Origin: Flavobacteriales bacterium
GTDB lineage: Bacteria; Bacteroidota; Bacteroidia; Flavobacteriales_F; PHOS-HE28
DNA length: 64,000 bases
Reading direction: 5' to 3'
Assembly (NCBI GenBank): GCA_016704485.1
Contig: JADJAA010000002.1
Coordinates: 682,001 to 746,000 of the forward strand
Each line of letters begins with the position of its first letter. Position 1 is the first letter of the stretch. The position numbers and the translations under genes were made by a program. The notes beneath the pieces were generated by a model, which had not been told where the DNA came from, searched no databases, and saw nothing but the letters and a program-made list of their open reading frames with translations. Below, in pieces: positions 34,127 through 42,982 of the stretch.

Positions 34127-35110
34127 ATGACATTCAATCCAATAAAAGCGTGGATAGATATGAAGGCGCAGTTACCTGTGCTGGAGATCGAGCATTACGG
34201 TGCGTATTACGTGTATCCGATCTTCATTGCGTTGATATTGATCGAGTATTTCCGGGCAAAGGACCTGTTCGATCTGCGCGAGAGTTGGGCTGGATTCGTC
34301 ATGGGCGTAATTGCGACGGCCATTCGATTGATCACCAACGTATTCGAGATCACGATCTACATGTTCCTGTTCTGGTGGGCTGCACCGCTGCGCGAAGAGT
34401 ATTTGGGCTACACCACACTAGGTTTCGGGGCGTTGGCTTGGATCGCGTGCATGATCGCCGATGATCATAATTTTTACTGGCACCACCGCTTAGCACACAA
34501 CATACGCGTGCTTTGGGCCGCCCATTTACCACATCATAGTGGGCGCAAGTTCAACCTTACGATCAGCATCCGGAACGGGTGGTTCATCACCTTCGTAAAG
34601 CCGATCTATTGGATGTGGATGCCACTTCTTGGGTTCGAACCGATCATGATCGCTACGGCATTGATCATCAATTCATTCTATCAATTCTTCTTACACAGTC
34701 AATTGGTTCCGAGCTTGGGTTGGTACGAGAAGATCTTCAATACACCATACGTACATGTGGTACATCACAGCAGCAACACCGAGTATTTGGACCGTAACCA
34801 CGGTGGTATGTTGGTGATCTGGGATAAGCTATACGGCACTTGGCAAGAACCGATCAAAGGCGTAAAAGCCAATTTCGGGATCAGCCATGATCCGGATACA
34901 TACAGTGCTCTCACGCACAACTTGTTCGAGTTCAAAGAGATCTGGCGTGATGTGAAACAAGCCCCGACCTTCAAAGCGAAGTTCATGTACATTTTCGGTC
35001 CACCGGGATGGCGGCACGATGGCACTGGTAAGACCAGTAAGCAGTTGCAAGCCGAATTGAAGGCTGAGCGTGCTGCTGCTGCAGAACAAGCACCAGTTGC
35101 TGCGGCCTGA
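34127..35110 (+). CDS. Sterol desaturase/fatty acid hydroxylase family protein
   Basis: 327 residues from ATG 34127. The integral membrane di-iron enzyme pattern has histidine boxes in DDHNFYWHHRLAH, AAHLPHHSG, VHVVHHSSN and DRNHGG. Four hydrophobic segments precede or separate them (IFIALILIEYF, GFVMGVIATAIRLI, YMFLFWWAAP, GALAWIACMIA). Relatives hydroxylate or desaturate lipids or carotenoids. An alanine/glutamine-rich tail (AEQAPVAAA) ends the protein. The substrate is unknown. Confidence 0.92.
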   Translation: MTFNPIKAWIDMKAQLPVLEIEHYGAYYVYPIFIALILIEYFRAKDLFDLRESWAGFVMGVIATAIRLITNVFEITIYMFLFWWAAPLREEYLGYTTLGFGALAWIACMIADDHNFYWHHRLAHNIRVLWAAHLPHHSGRKFNLTISIRNGWFITFVKPIYWMWMPLLGFEPIMIATALIINSFYQFFLHSQLVPSLGWYEKIFNTPYVHVVHHSSNTEYLDRNHGGMLVIWDKLYGTWQEPIKGVKANFGISHDPDTYSALTHNLFEFKEIWRDVKQAPTFKAKFMYIFGPPGWRHDGTGKTSKQLQAELKAERAAAAEQAPVAAA

Positions 35111-35128
35111 CCGAACAGCGCCCAGCCA

Positions 35129-35162
35129 ACAAGAAAGCCCGGATCTACCCGGGCTTTCTTGT
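35129..35162. terminator. Bidirectional terminator between desaturase and DEAD-box helicase genes
   Basis: A perfect 14-bp stem (ACAAGAAAGCCCGG and its complement, loop ATCTAC) lies between two convergent genes. The CTTTCTT-rich arm serves as the T-rich side in either direction. Confidence 0.75.
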
Positions 35163-35181
35163 GTACAGGTAGTTAACCGTT

Positions 35182-36954
35182 CTACTTCTTCTTGAACCAC
35201 CCGCGCAATCCACCTTTCGTATCGTCCTTCTTTCTCTTGGGTTTGGTAATGTCCTCACCGAAAAGATCCTTGCTCAGTTGCGCATAATCCGGCTTGCTTA
35301 GGATTGAGGCTGCTGGTGGATTCTGTTCTTTCACCGGATTACTACTGTTGTCGTTGCCGCGTTCTGGACGTGGCCCGCGGTTGCATTCTTGGCGTGGCCC
35401 ACGATCATTTCGAGAGCGTTCCGGGCGGTCTCCCTCCCTGCGTGGTGTGCGCTCAAGACGTGGCGTGCGGTCGCCTTCGTTACGAGGTATACGTTCTGAA
35501 TGGGGACCGAGATCCGGCCTAGGTCCGCGTTCCGGGCGTGGGCCACGTTCGCGTTGTGGGTCCCGGTCACCGGCTGGACGTTCCGCACGTGGGCGCTCTG
35601 AAGCATGCTCGCCTTGGGGCCTACTCTGTGGGTCGCGCTCTGGTCGTTGTCCGCGTGGATTGCGTGCTGGTCTGCTTTCGCCGGACGCAGGTCGTTCGGA
35701 CCGAGTGTTACGATCGTTTCGTTGCCCTTGTGGCTTAGGCCCTCCGGATCTGCCCGGTCCACGAGGTTGGCGCGGTTCGCGAACTTCTTTCTCCGCCTTC
35801 TTCGGTCCGCCGATCATCGGAAATGGATGCTCCTTGGCTTCAGGAATATCCCGTTTGATCAATCGCGTAATATCCCGCAGATATGCTTTCTCTTCGTGAT
35901 CGCAGAATGACAGCGCTTTGCCCGATGCACCGGCACGTCCGGTACGTCCAATACGGTGCACGTAAGTCTCTGGAATGTTCGGAATGTCAAAATTTATCAC
36001 ATGGCTCAACCCATCGATATCGATGCCGCGTGCAGCAATATCCGTAGCGACCAACGCCCGGATCTTTCCGTCCTTGAAGTTCTTGAGTGCGTTCTGACGT
36101 GCGGTCTGGCTCTTGTTTCCGTGGATCGCCTCAGCACCATGGCCTGCTTGAACAAGGATCTTCGCCACCTTGTTCGCGCCATGTTTGGTACGTGTAAAGA
36201 TCAATGCTTCTTTGATCGTATCATCCTCCAATAAGTGCACAAGTAATTTGTTCTTGTCAGTTCTGTCCACATAGAAAAGTGATTGATCAATGGTCTCCGC
36301 CGTGCTACTCACAGGAGCAACTTCAACTTTGATCGGGTCGGTAAGAATACTGCTTGCAAGCTTCGCGATCTCATTCGGCATTGTGGCACTGAAGAACAAT
36401 GTCTGGCGCTTCTTCGGCAACTTGGCGATCACCTTTTTTACGTCATGGATGAACCCCATGTCCAACATGCGATCGGCCTCATCCAGTACAAAGATCTCCA
36501 GTTTATCCAGGTGGATGAATCCTTGCTGCATCAGGTCGAGCAATCGTCCGGGAGTGGCAACCACTGTATCAACACCGCGATGAAGCGCGTCGGTCTGCGG
36601 CTTTTGACCCACACCACCAAAGATCACGGTATGTTTAAGTGCAAGGTGTCTACCGTATGCCGCGAAGCTTTCACCGATCTGGATCGCCAATTCGCGCGTA
36701 GGGGTCAGGATCAATGTGCGGATAGGGCGCCTATTGGCCGGAATGCCTTTCTCATGCAGTTCTTGCAGGATCGGTATAGCAAAGGCAGCCGTTTTTCCGG
36801 TACCTGTTTGGGCACATCCCAAGAGATCCCGACCTTTCGTTAGGTGCGGAATGGCTTGTTCCTGGATAGGAGTGGGGTGTGTGTAGCCTTCTTCCTGAAG
36901 TGCTTTAAGAATGGGCTCAATAAGCCCAAGGTCGTTGAACGTAGTACGTTCCAT
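35182..36954 (-). CDS. DEAD-box RNA helicase with low-complexity basic tail
   Basis: 590 residues from ATG 36954 (MERTTFNDLGLIEPILKAL); a frame open further upstream has no family match. All motifs are present: Q motif (HPTPIQEQAIP), I (AQTGTGKTAA), Ia (LTPTRELAIQ), II (VLDEADRMLD), III (FSATMP), IV (ALIFTRTKHGANK), V (ATDIAARGIDID) and VI (YVHRIGRTGRAG). It most resembles RhlE. The last ~190 residues are rich in Arg, Gly, Pro, Glu and Asp (GPRPERGPRPDLGPHSE style), a probable disordered RNA-binding tail. These enzymes remodel RNA, often in cold or in ribosome assembly. Confidence 0.95.
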   Translation of the reverse strand: MERTTFNDLGLIEPILKALQEEGYTHPTPIQEQAIPHLTKGRDLLGCAQTGTGKTAAFAIPILQELHEKGIPANRRPIRTLILTPTRELAIQIGESFAAYGRHLALKHTVIFGGVGQKPQTDALHRGVDTVVATPGRLLDLMQQGFIHLDKLEIFVLDEADRMLDMGFIHDVKKVIAKLPKKRQTLFFSATMPNEIAKLASSILTDPIKVEVAPVSSTAETIDQSLFYVDRTDKNKLLVHLLEDDTIKEALIFTRTKHGANKVAKILVQAGHGAEAIHGNKSQTARQNALKNFKDGKIRALVATDIAARGIDIDGLSHVINFDIPNIPETYVHRIGRTGRAGASGKALSFCDHEEKAYLRDITRLIKRDIPEAKEHPFPMIGGPKKAEKEVREPRQPRGPGRSGGPKPQGQRNDRNTRSERPASGESRPARNPRGQRPERDPQSRPQGEHASERPRAERPAGDRDPQRERGPRPERGPRPDLGPHSERIPRNEGDRTPRLERTPRREGDRPERSRNDRGPRQECNRGPRPERGNDNSSNPVKEQNPPAASILSKPDYAQLSKDLFGEDITKPKRKKDDTKGGLRGWFKKK

Positions 36955-37303
36955 ATGTATGTGCGCAGAATGAATCCCTGCGCGGGAATGGTTTGGTGTT
37001 TTCAGGTCATTGTCCCTGATCAACACCGTTGTAAGTGTGTTTGAAAAAGCCCCTTTTCTACTTGTCCGGCGTGCAATGATCCGCTGGGGATGGCGCCTTG
37101 GACAGATCTTGTGTTGGTGTGTGCCAACGTGGAAAGCAGGGCGCTTGGGGTATGTCTTAACTATTCTAAGACGCCGCAAAGGTAGATAAATCCGGGATCA
37201 TCGTGGGAACTTTGTCGTAGCGTGAAAATCTCCAGCGTTTGTCAGGTAAAGGAGATGGAACGACTTTGGAGCTATCTGTACATTGATCCTGCATAGTAGA
37301 ACA
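36955..37303. other. 349-bp intergenic region between rhlE-like helicase and DUF547 genes
   Basis: No coding frame on either strand looks real. It must hold the divergent promoters. The minus-strand element TACCTTTG (37177-37184) fits TAnnTTTG and would give the helicase a leader of about 220 bases. A long leader is a common feature of cold-regulated DEAD-box genes, but I see no recognisable RNA element in it. Confidence 0.4.
37177..37184 (-). promoter_or_regulatory. Candidate -7 promoter element of the helicase gene
   Basis: TACCTTTG on the minus strand fits the Bacteroidota consensus TAnnTTTG. It lies about 220 bp before the helicase start codon. A matching -33 TTG was not found. Confidence 0.35.
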
Positions 37304-38098
37304 ATGAATAACCTACTCACTGCTTTCCTTACCACGGCAATGATGGGGTGCCAGCAACCATCGCCACCATCAGCATCAAATACCTTGGATAAAGGCAGCA
37401 CAATGGAAGCTGCATCACTTGCTCCGGTTAATATGCATGATGCATGGAATGAATTGGTAAAAGCCCATGTCAAAGGCTCATTGGTCGATTACAAAGGCAT
37501 GGTAAAGGATAAGCTCAAGCTCGAAGCATATTGTGTTTCACTTACCAATAATGTACCGACGGATGCATGGACCAAACAACAGAAGCTGGCGTATTATATC
37601 AACCTGTACAATGCGCAAACAGTGAAATTGATCGTCGATAACTACCCGGTCGCCAGCATCCGCGACCTTGATCCGAAACTGAGTATTCCGGGATTTAATT
37701 CAGTTTGGCACGCGACCAAGTTCATGGTAGGCAAGAAAGAGTTAAGCCTAAATGATGTCGAACACGAGATCTTGCGCAATATGGGTGAACCACGGATCCA
37801 CTTTGCCATCAATTGTGCTAGCGGTTCATGCCCGCCGTTACGCAACGAAGCCTATACAGCGGAGAAGCTTGAACAACAACTCACAGATCAAACCAAGCAA
37901 TTCATCAATAGCGCTCAATACAACAAGATCACAGGGTCTTCGGTTGAACTGAGTGCCATTTTCGATTGGTTCGTTGGCGACTTCACGAAAGAAGGGTCAC
38001 TTTTCCAATACCTGAACAAGTACAGCACTGTCAAGATCAATGAGAATGCCAAAGTGAAGTATCTGGACTACGATTGGAGTCTCAATGATGTCCTTTGA
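37304..38098 (+). CDS. DUF547 domain lipoprotein
   Basis: 264 residues from ATG 37304. Lipoprotein signal (LLTAFLTTAMMGCQQP), then a DUF547 domain: LVDYKGMVKDKLKLEAY, QQKLAYYINLYNAQTVKLI, LSLNDVEHEILRNMGEPRIH and the hallmark FAINCASGSCPPLRNEAY. The family function is unknown; members are exported or lipid-anchored. The gene ends 15 bp before the convergent SGNH-like gene. Confidence 0.9.
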   Translation: MNNLLTAFLTTAMMGCQQPSPPSASNTLDKGSTMEAASLAPVNMHDAWNELVKAHVKGSLVDYKGMVKDKLKLEAYCVSLTNNVPTDAWTKQQKLAYYINLYNAQTVKLIVDNYPVASIRDLDPKLSIPGFNSVWHATKFMVGKKELSLNDVEHEILRNMGEPRIHFAINCASGSCPPLRNEAYTAEKLEQQLTDQTKQFINSAQYNKITGSSVELSAIFDWFVGDFTKEGSLFQYLNKYSTVKINENAKVKYLDYDWSLNDVL

Positions 38099-38113
38099 TC
38101 TTCGCTGGTGCAG

Positions 38114-39364
38114 CTAGTTGATATTAGCAACTTTTCCAGCTGCCTGAGTCCCATTCAAGTCGATAAATTTCCACAGATAAGTTCCGGAATCCGTCAGTGG
38201 AATATTGAGCATTCCACTGACCTTCAATTTGAACGAATTCATTAGTTTTCCGGAGGAGTCAAATAGCTGGAAAGTGCCCGTACTACCATTGTTCTTCACG
38301 ATTATTCCTGACCCATTTGGTGTTATTGTCAGCTGCTCTTCTCGAAACTCGTTTATACCGGAAACGACAACGGTCACTTGCAGGGTATCGGTATCGGTTC
38401 GATCACAAGCATCTGTAACAGTGTAGATCACCGTATAGGAACCCGGCTGCGCATAGGTGTGCGTGAAGGCATCTTCGGTTGAAGTGGATCCGTCACCCAG
38501 GTCCCAAAGGTGACTTGTTGCATTCGTTGAAGTCTGTGAAAATTGTGCATCCAAACCGTTATTATCATCGACGAAGACCGAGGCGACCGGATCACTTGCG
38601 CCAATATTCCATGTAGCGGCACTATCAAGCACCAACGCACTTGCGATCTGCTGGAGCGTACTGGCGGTATCCGCAGCTACCAACGAAATGTAGGAAGCTC
38701 CAACGGAGGATGTTCCGAACATAGTGCTATAAATAGTACATGCAGCGAGGTAAGACCCCTCGACGCTCGGGTGACTGCCATCGGCGTTATATAAATTGAT
38801 CATCGTATACTGCTCCCTCACTTGTGCCCATGCCGCCCCAACTGGTGCGCACCATGCCATATTCTCTTCTGCAAAGCTCAAGTAGGAAATGCGCAATTGG
38901 CTCTGCATTCCCTCGTAAGTGCATACAGGTGGCCATGAAGCACAATTCGCGTCATCACCATTCTGCCTTCCCCATGTCATATAAAAAACTGGTTCCGCAC
39001 AAGGTGAATAAAAGCGAATACTATCTACCAAAGCCTGCGCATACGGCCGTGATTCCGTATTAACTTGAGATGGAGGAAAGGAGGGGAGCTGACTTTGCTC
39101 TTGGAGCACTACATAATCCCAATTCCCCTGCTGAATAAGCGTCATCGAAGTAAGATCCGTAGAATGACCATTGAAGGTGTAACCACCGGGCGTGTTGCTA
39201 CTTACTTCGATCGTGTCGCCTAAGGACAACGCTAAGAGGCGCGTAAGGCTCGGAAGGCTGTTAAAGGCGGTATAGCTGTTCCCAAGGAAGAGAACGCGTG
39301 TTTGTTGAGCGTGCAATGAGAAGACCATTGCAATACATGCGGTAATGATGATAAGTCGTTTCAT
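38114..39364 (-). CDS. Secreted SGNH-hydrolase-like protein with PKD and T9SS type A domains
   Basis: 416 residues from ATG 39364. Signal peptide (LIIITACIAMVFSLHAQ). The enzyme-like part has LFLGNSYTAFNSLPSL, where the GNSY resembles the catalytic GDS block, then YVVLQEQSQLP and a late DGSHPSVEGSYLAA that supplies Asp and His, so an SGNH/GDSL-type fold is likely. A PKD domain (DLGDGSTSTEDAF, YTVTDACDRTD) follows, and the last ~75 residues look like a T9SS type A sorting domain (LTITPNGSGIIV, FQLFDSSGKLMNSF). It should act outside the cell, perhaps on acylated glycans, but the substrate is unknown. Confidence 0.85.
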   Translation of the reverse strand: MKRLIIITACIAMVFSLHAQQTRVLFLGNSYTAFNSLPSLTRLLALSLGDTIEVSSNTPGGYTFNGHSTDLTSMTLIQQGNWDYVVLQEQSQLPSFPPSQVNTESRPYAQALVDSIRFYSPCAEPVFYMTWGRQNGDDANCASWPPVCTYEGMQSQLRISYLSFAEENMAWCAPVGAAWAQVREQYTMINLYNADGSHPSVEGSYLAACTIYSTMFGTSSVGASYISLVAADTASTLQQIASALVLDSAATWNIGASDPVASVFVDDNNGLDAQFSQTSTNATSHLWDLGDGSTSTEDAFTHTYAQPGSYTVIYTVTDACDRTDTDTLQVTVVVSGINEFREEQLTITPNGSGIIVKNNGSTGTFQLFDSSGKLMNSFKLKVSGMLNIPLTDSGTYLWKFIDLNGTQAAGKVANIN

Positions 39365-39424
39365 TCGTGTTCGATCGGACAACAAACATAACTAGCTCGT
39401 CGCGAAGGACATTTGAAAACGACA

Positions 39425-39547
39425 TTACATTAAGCCCATTGGCGTGCGGACACCGCGTTTGCCATTGCATTTGCGAGCTGTGAGATGCCTAGAAGCGCAC
39501 GAGGCCAGAAAGAGGACGATCGCGAGAACGAAAGCAAGGCGTTTCAT
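39425..39547 (-). CDS. Small lipoprotein (40 aa)
   Basis: A complete frame from ATG to TAA. The N-terminus is a short but clear lipoprotein signal: MKRLAFVLAIVLFLASCAS, with lipobox LASC, leaving a 24-residue basic mature part (RKCNGKRGVRTPMG) with one further cysteine. Its signal and size are like the many tiny lipoproteins of Bacteroidota. It explains most of the 300-bp space between the SGNH-like gene and ffh. The function is unknown. Confidence 0.6.
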   Translation of the reverse strand: MKRLAFVLAIVLFLASCASRHLTARKCNGKRGVRTPMGLM

Positions 39548-39664
39548 AGTGAAATAACGCCCGAAGTCCCGAATAACGTATGGACTCGGTTCAACGGATG
39601 AAAATTCCGCCCATTAAGCACTAGTCTCCTATCCATACCTTCGCGATCTACACTAGCTAAGCAG

Positions 39665-41005
39665 ATGTTCGATAACCTCAGTGATAAGCTCGAAAGGGCG
39701 TTCAAAGTATTAAAGGGCCAAGGGAAAGTAACGGAGATAAACGTTGCCGAAACCATGAAGGAAGTGCGCCGTGCGCTTCTGGATGCCGACGTGAACTTCA
39801 AGACCGCAAAGGACTTTACCGACCGGCTGAAGGAAAAGGCATTTGGGCAGGACGTGTTGAACAGCGTGAGCCCCGGACAACTTTTGATCAAGCTAGCGAA
39901 TGACGAGCTTGCGGAGCTGATGGGCGGTCGGAACCAAGCCATCGATCTGAGCGGGAACCCTACGGTGATCCTGATGAGCGGCTTGCAAGGTTCCGGTAAG
40001 ACCACATTCACGGGGAAGCTCGCCAACCACCTAAAGAAAAAGGGACGCAAACCGTTAATGGTAGCCTGCGACGTTTACCGTCCTGCGGCGATAGACCAGT
40101 TGGAAACGCTGGGCAAGCAATTGGATATTGAGGTGTTCAGTGATCGCGAGAACAAGAACCCGGTCAGCATTGCTGAGAAGGGAGTTGCCTACGCAAAGAC
40201 ACACGGGCACACGTTGGTGATCATCGATACCGCCGGTCGTTTGGCGATAGATGAGGCCATGATGGACGAGATCACGCGGGTGAAAAAAGCCATAAAGCCG
40301 CAAGAGACCTTGTTCGTTGTGGACGCCATGACCGGACAAGATGCGGTGAACACGGCCAAGGCCTTCAATGAGCGTTTGAATATAGATGGCGTGGTGCTGA
40401 CCAAGTTGGACGGTGATGCACGCGGCGGTGCGGCGTTGAGCATTCGCAGCGCGGTTGATAAGCCGATCAAATTCATCGGTACCGGTGAGAAAATGGAGGC
40501 CATCGACGAGTTCCACCCGGACCGTACGGCCGGCAGGATCTTGGGTATGGGCGATGTGGTTTCACTTGTGGAACGTGCGCAGGACCAATTCGATGAAAAG
40601 GCAGCCCGTGAGTTGAACAAGAAGATCGCAAAAGATCAGTTCGGCTTCGATGATTTCTTGGACCAGATCGGCCAGATCAAGAAAATGGGGAACATGAAAG
40701 ACCTCATGGGCATGATCCCGGGTGTGGGCAAAGCAATGAAGAACATGGATATCCCGGATGATGCATTTAAAGGGATCGAGGCGATGATCAATAGCATGAC
40801 GCCCGCCGAACGCAAAACCCCATCCATCATCAACGGTAGTCGCCGCCAGCGTATAGCCTCTGGTAGCGGAACCAGCGTACCCGAGTTGAACAAGCTCATG
40901 AAGCAGTTCGAAGAAACCCGCAAGATGATGAAGATGATGGGCGACAAGAGCAAAATGCAAGCGATGATGCAACGGATGCAACAGGCGCAGGGTATGCGGC
41001 GGTAG
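39665..41005 (+). CDS. ffh: Signal recognition particle protein Ffh
   Basis: 446 residues, full length. SRP54 homologue that binds signal peptides and 4.5S RNA and delivers ribosomes to FtsY. The N domain starts MFDNLSDKLERAFKVLKGQG; the GTPase domain has G1 GLQGSGKTT, DVYRPAAIDQL, DTAGRL and TKLDGDARGG; and the methionine-rich M domain carries SRRQRIASGSG (the RNA-binding helix-loop) and a tail of MMKMMGDKSKMQAMMQRMQ. The gene seems to be monocistronic. Confidence 0.97.
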   Translation: MFDNLSDKLERAFKVLKGQGKVTEINVAETMKEVRRALLDADVNFKTAKDFTDRLKEKAFGQDVLNSVSPGQLLIKLANDELAELMGGRNQAIDLSGNPTVILMSGLQGSGKTTFTGKLANHLKKKGRKPLMVACDVYRPAAIDQLETLGKQLDIEVFSDRENKNPVSIAEKGVAYAKTHGHTLVIIDTAGRLAIDEAMMDEITRVKKAIKPQETLFVVDAMTGQDAVNTAKAFNERLNIDGVVLTKLDGDARGGAALSIRSAVDKPIKFIGTGEKMEAIDEFHPDRTAGRILGMGDVVSLVERAQDQFDEKAARELNKKIAKDQFGFDDFLDQIGQIKKMGNMKDLMGMIPGVGKAMKNMDIPDDAFKGIEAMINSMTPAERKTPSIINGSRRQRIASGSGTSVPELNKLMKQFEETRKMMKMMGDKSKMQAMMQRMQQAQGMRR

Positions 41006-41047
41006 TGTTGATCAGACGATCAGAAAATAAGACAATTAGAAAATCAG

Positions 41048-41596
41048 ATGATCAGTGTTTCGCTCTTCATCGGTCGTGCCCCAATCTTGATATTACTGCT
41101 CTGGGGTGCCATTGTTAGGGTAAAGGCGCAAACATTAGAGGATAAGTTGCTTCACCAGGAAAGACTTGACTCGACCGACTTGCATTATACCACGGCCTTC
41201 GATTCACTTCCTGAATGGGTGCTGAAGGTCCACGCCTATGTGGATACGACCGTCGTCCTTTCCGACACCATCATCTATTCGATCATATCACTAGGCGACG
41301 CCACGGGTACTGCCACATTGTCCTATTTACTCAGCTACGATCGCCGTGCAAGTCGCATACTTGACCTTGTGCATTTGCATGACACACCAGACATCGACCA
41401 AGATTTGAAGCGTTATAGCTGGACGACACATAGCATTTGGAGTACCGGAGAAATCGGGACCATCGATTACGACTGCCGTGTTACGCGCCCGGGAACGCTG
41501 AATGAAACAACGAGCATGCGGACTACCGGCCGACGTTACTGGAAGGTTGAACAGGACGGCCGCCTCACAGGTGGTAAATTAGAGGTGGTGAAGTAA
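41048..41596 (+). CDS. Secreted hypothetical protein
   Basis: 182 residues. Signal peptide (LFIGRAPILILLLWGAIVRV, cleavage near KAQ), then an acidic alpha/beta region with DTTVVLSDTIIYSII and a strand-rich end ending LTGGKLEVVK. No family was recognised. It follows ffh at 42 bp but is not related in function. The ffh end and this start are separated by an AT-rich tract. Confidence 0.65.
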   Translation: MISVSLFIGRAPILILLLWGAIVRVKAQTLEDKLLHQERLDSTDLHYTTAFDSLPEWVLKVHAYVDTTVVLSDTIIYSIISLGDATGTATLSYLLSYDRRASRILDLVHLHDTPDIDQDLKRYSWTTHSIWSTGEIGTIDYDCRVTRPGTLNETTSMRTTGRRYWKVEQDGRLTGGKLEVVK

Positions 41597-41624
41597 GTGG
41601 GTGGTTTATTACGTATCAAACAAC

Positions 41625-41632
41625 TATCTTTG
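41625..41632 (+). promoter_or_regulatory. Candidate -7 promoter element of the antitoxin-PIN pair
   Basis: TATCTTTG fits TAnnTTTG and lies 19 bp before the antitoxin start. A -33 TTG was not found at the expected place. Confidence 0.45.
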
Positions 41633-41651
41633 TCGTATAAACATCTCACCC

Positions 41652-41909
41652 ATGGATTCCAAGATCACACTCAGCTTCGATCAGCAGGTCATAGAACAGG
41701 CTAAGGAGTTCGCGGCTGCCAATAATATCAGCTTATCGCGGCTTACGGAGTTCTTGCTTAGTAAGGTCATTAGTAAGCAGTACCGTTCGCTTGATGAACT
41801 TCCCGTTTCCGATTGGGTGAATCTAGTTGCGGAAGGTGAAGCAACGTACGTTCGTAAGAACAGTGCTGAGCAGAACGTCAAGAAGGGATACTTCAAAAGT
41901 CGTAAGTGA
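41652..41909 (+). CDS. Antitoxin of a VapBC-like pair (DUF6364-like)
   Basis: 85 residues from ATG 41652. The N-terminal part, ITLSFDQQVIEQAKEFAAAN then NISLSRLTEFLL, is the pattern of ribbon-helix-helix or DUF6364 antitoxins, with a strand that pairs into a dimer, and the tail (YVRKNSAEQNVKKGYFK) probably wraps the toxin. Such antitoxins bind DNA to repress their own operon. It stops 2 bp before the PIN gene. Confidence 0.8.
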   Translation: MDSKITLSFDQQVIEQAKEFAAANNISLSRLTEFLLSKVISKQYRSLDELPVSDWVNLVAEGEATYVRKNSAEQNVKKGYFKSRK

Positions 41910-41911
41910 TC

Positions 41912-42334
41912 ATGCGCATCTTTTTGGATGCCAACGTTCTTGTTACCGTTCTGTGTAACGAATATCCACGTTTTACCGAATGTGCACGGGTATTGAGCCT
42001 ATGCGACGATAAGCGGTTCCACGTTTATACATCACCGCTGTGCATTGCTATTGCGCACTACTATTCAGAGAAGAAGAACGGTGCAAAGCTTGCACGTAAA
42101 AAGGCTGAGTTGTTGGTGGAGAAACTGAAGATAACCACCATGAACGAGCTATGCGCCCAGCGTACCATGGCCAACAAACAAGTGTTGGACATCGAAGATG
42201 GTTTCGAGTACTATTCGGCGGTTGATGCGAAGTGCAACGCCATAATCACATACAACAAAGGCGATTTTCACTTTAGCGACATAGAAGTTCTGGATGGCAT
42301 GGAGTTCTTGCTTAAGTATGCGGTGAAAAAATAG
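41912..42334 (+). CDS. PIN domain toxin (VapC-like)
   Basis: 140 residues from ATG 41912. The PIN nuclease fold has the conserved acidic residues: MRIFLDANVLVTVL (first Asp), EDGFEYYSAVDAKCNAIITY (Glu and Asp region) and NKGDFHF at the end. VapC-like proteins cleave tRNA or rRNA and are held by the antitoxin. The pair is a complete type II toxin-antitoxin unit and both genes look intact. Confidence 0.85.
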   Translation: MRIFLDANVLVTVLCNEYPRFTECARVLSLCDDKRFHVYTSPLCIAIAHYYSEKKNGAKLARKKAELLVEKLKITTMNELCAQRTMANKQVLDIEDGFEYYSAVDAKCNAIITYNKGDFHFSDIEVLDGMEFLLKYAVKK

Positions 42335-42364
42335 TAGTGCGGTTGGACTTAGTTTTGATAGATC

Positions 42365-42910
42365 ATGGCCACGGACACACTCGAACAATTAAAATACCCG
42401 ATCGGCAAATTCGTTCGCGGCACAAAGGCTGTAACACCGAAGCGTATAGTCGAATGCATCGAAGTGATCAGCGCCTTTCCGCAGGTATTGCGCAAAGAGG
42501 TCGATCAATTAGCGGATGCTCAATTGGACACACGCTACCGTCCTGAAGGCTGGACAATTAGGCAATTGGTACATCATATCGCGGATAGCCACGGTCAAAG
42601 TTTGCAACGCTTCAAACTTGCGTTAACAGAAGAAAAGCCCGTGATCAAACCATACAAAGAAGCATTGTGGGCGGAGCACACGGATGCACGCTCTATGCCA
42701 GTGGAACCTTCGTTACAGATCATTGCCGGTACGCATGCGCGCTGGGTGGTGTTGCTGAAGAGCATGACTCCGACTGAATTTGACAAGGTCTTTGTACACC
42801 CTGAACAGAACCGCGAGATCACCTTAAGCGAAGCCTTGGAACTCTATGTATGGCATTCGAACCATCACATGGCGCACATCACCGGATTAAAGAAAAGGAC
42901 CGGTTGGTAG
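42365..42910 (+). CDS. DinB/YfiT-like putative bacillithiol transferase
   Basis: 181 residues. It begins LEQLKYPIGKF, and its four-helix bundle has three metal-binding histidines: LVHHIADSH in the second helix and WHSNHHMAHI near the end. PEGWTIRQLVHHIADSH is typical of the YfiT group. These enzymes may transfer small thiols to metabolites or toxins in a metal-dependent way; the Bacteroidota role is unproven. It follows the PIN gene by 31 bp in the same direction. Confidence 0.88.
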   Translation: MATDTLEQLKYPIGKFVRGTKAVTPKRIVECIEVISAFPQVLRKEVDQLADAQLDTRYRPEGWTIRQLVHHIADSHGQSLQRFKLALTEEKPVIKPYKEALWAEHTDARSMPVEPSLQIIAGTHARWVVLLKSMTPTEFDKVFVHPEQNREITLSEALELYVWHSNHHMAHITGLKKRTGW

Positions 42911-42982
42911 CTGATCGGCCGTTCAGCTGAATTACCATGCGTCACCTAGCGCTGTGGACTTCATTCTTATCTTCATCCCCAG

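Noticed and set aside
35294..35899. Plus-strand frame rich in Arg, Gly and Ser
   Set aside because: It is antisense to the repetitive tail of the DEAD-box helicase. Its composition is a by-product of the repeats.
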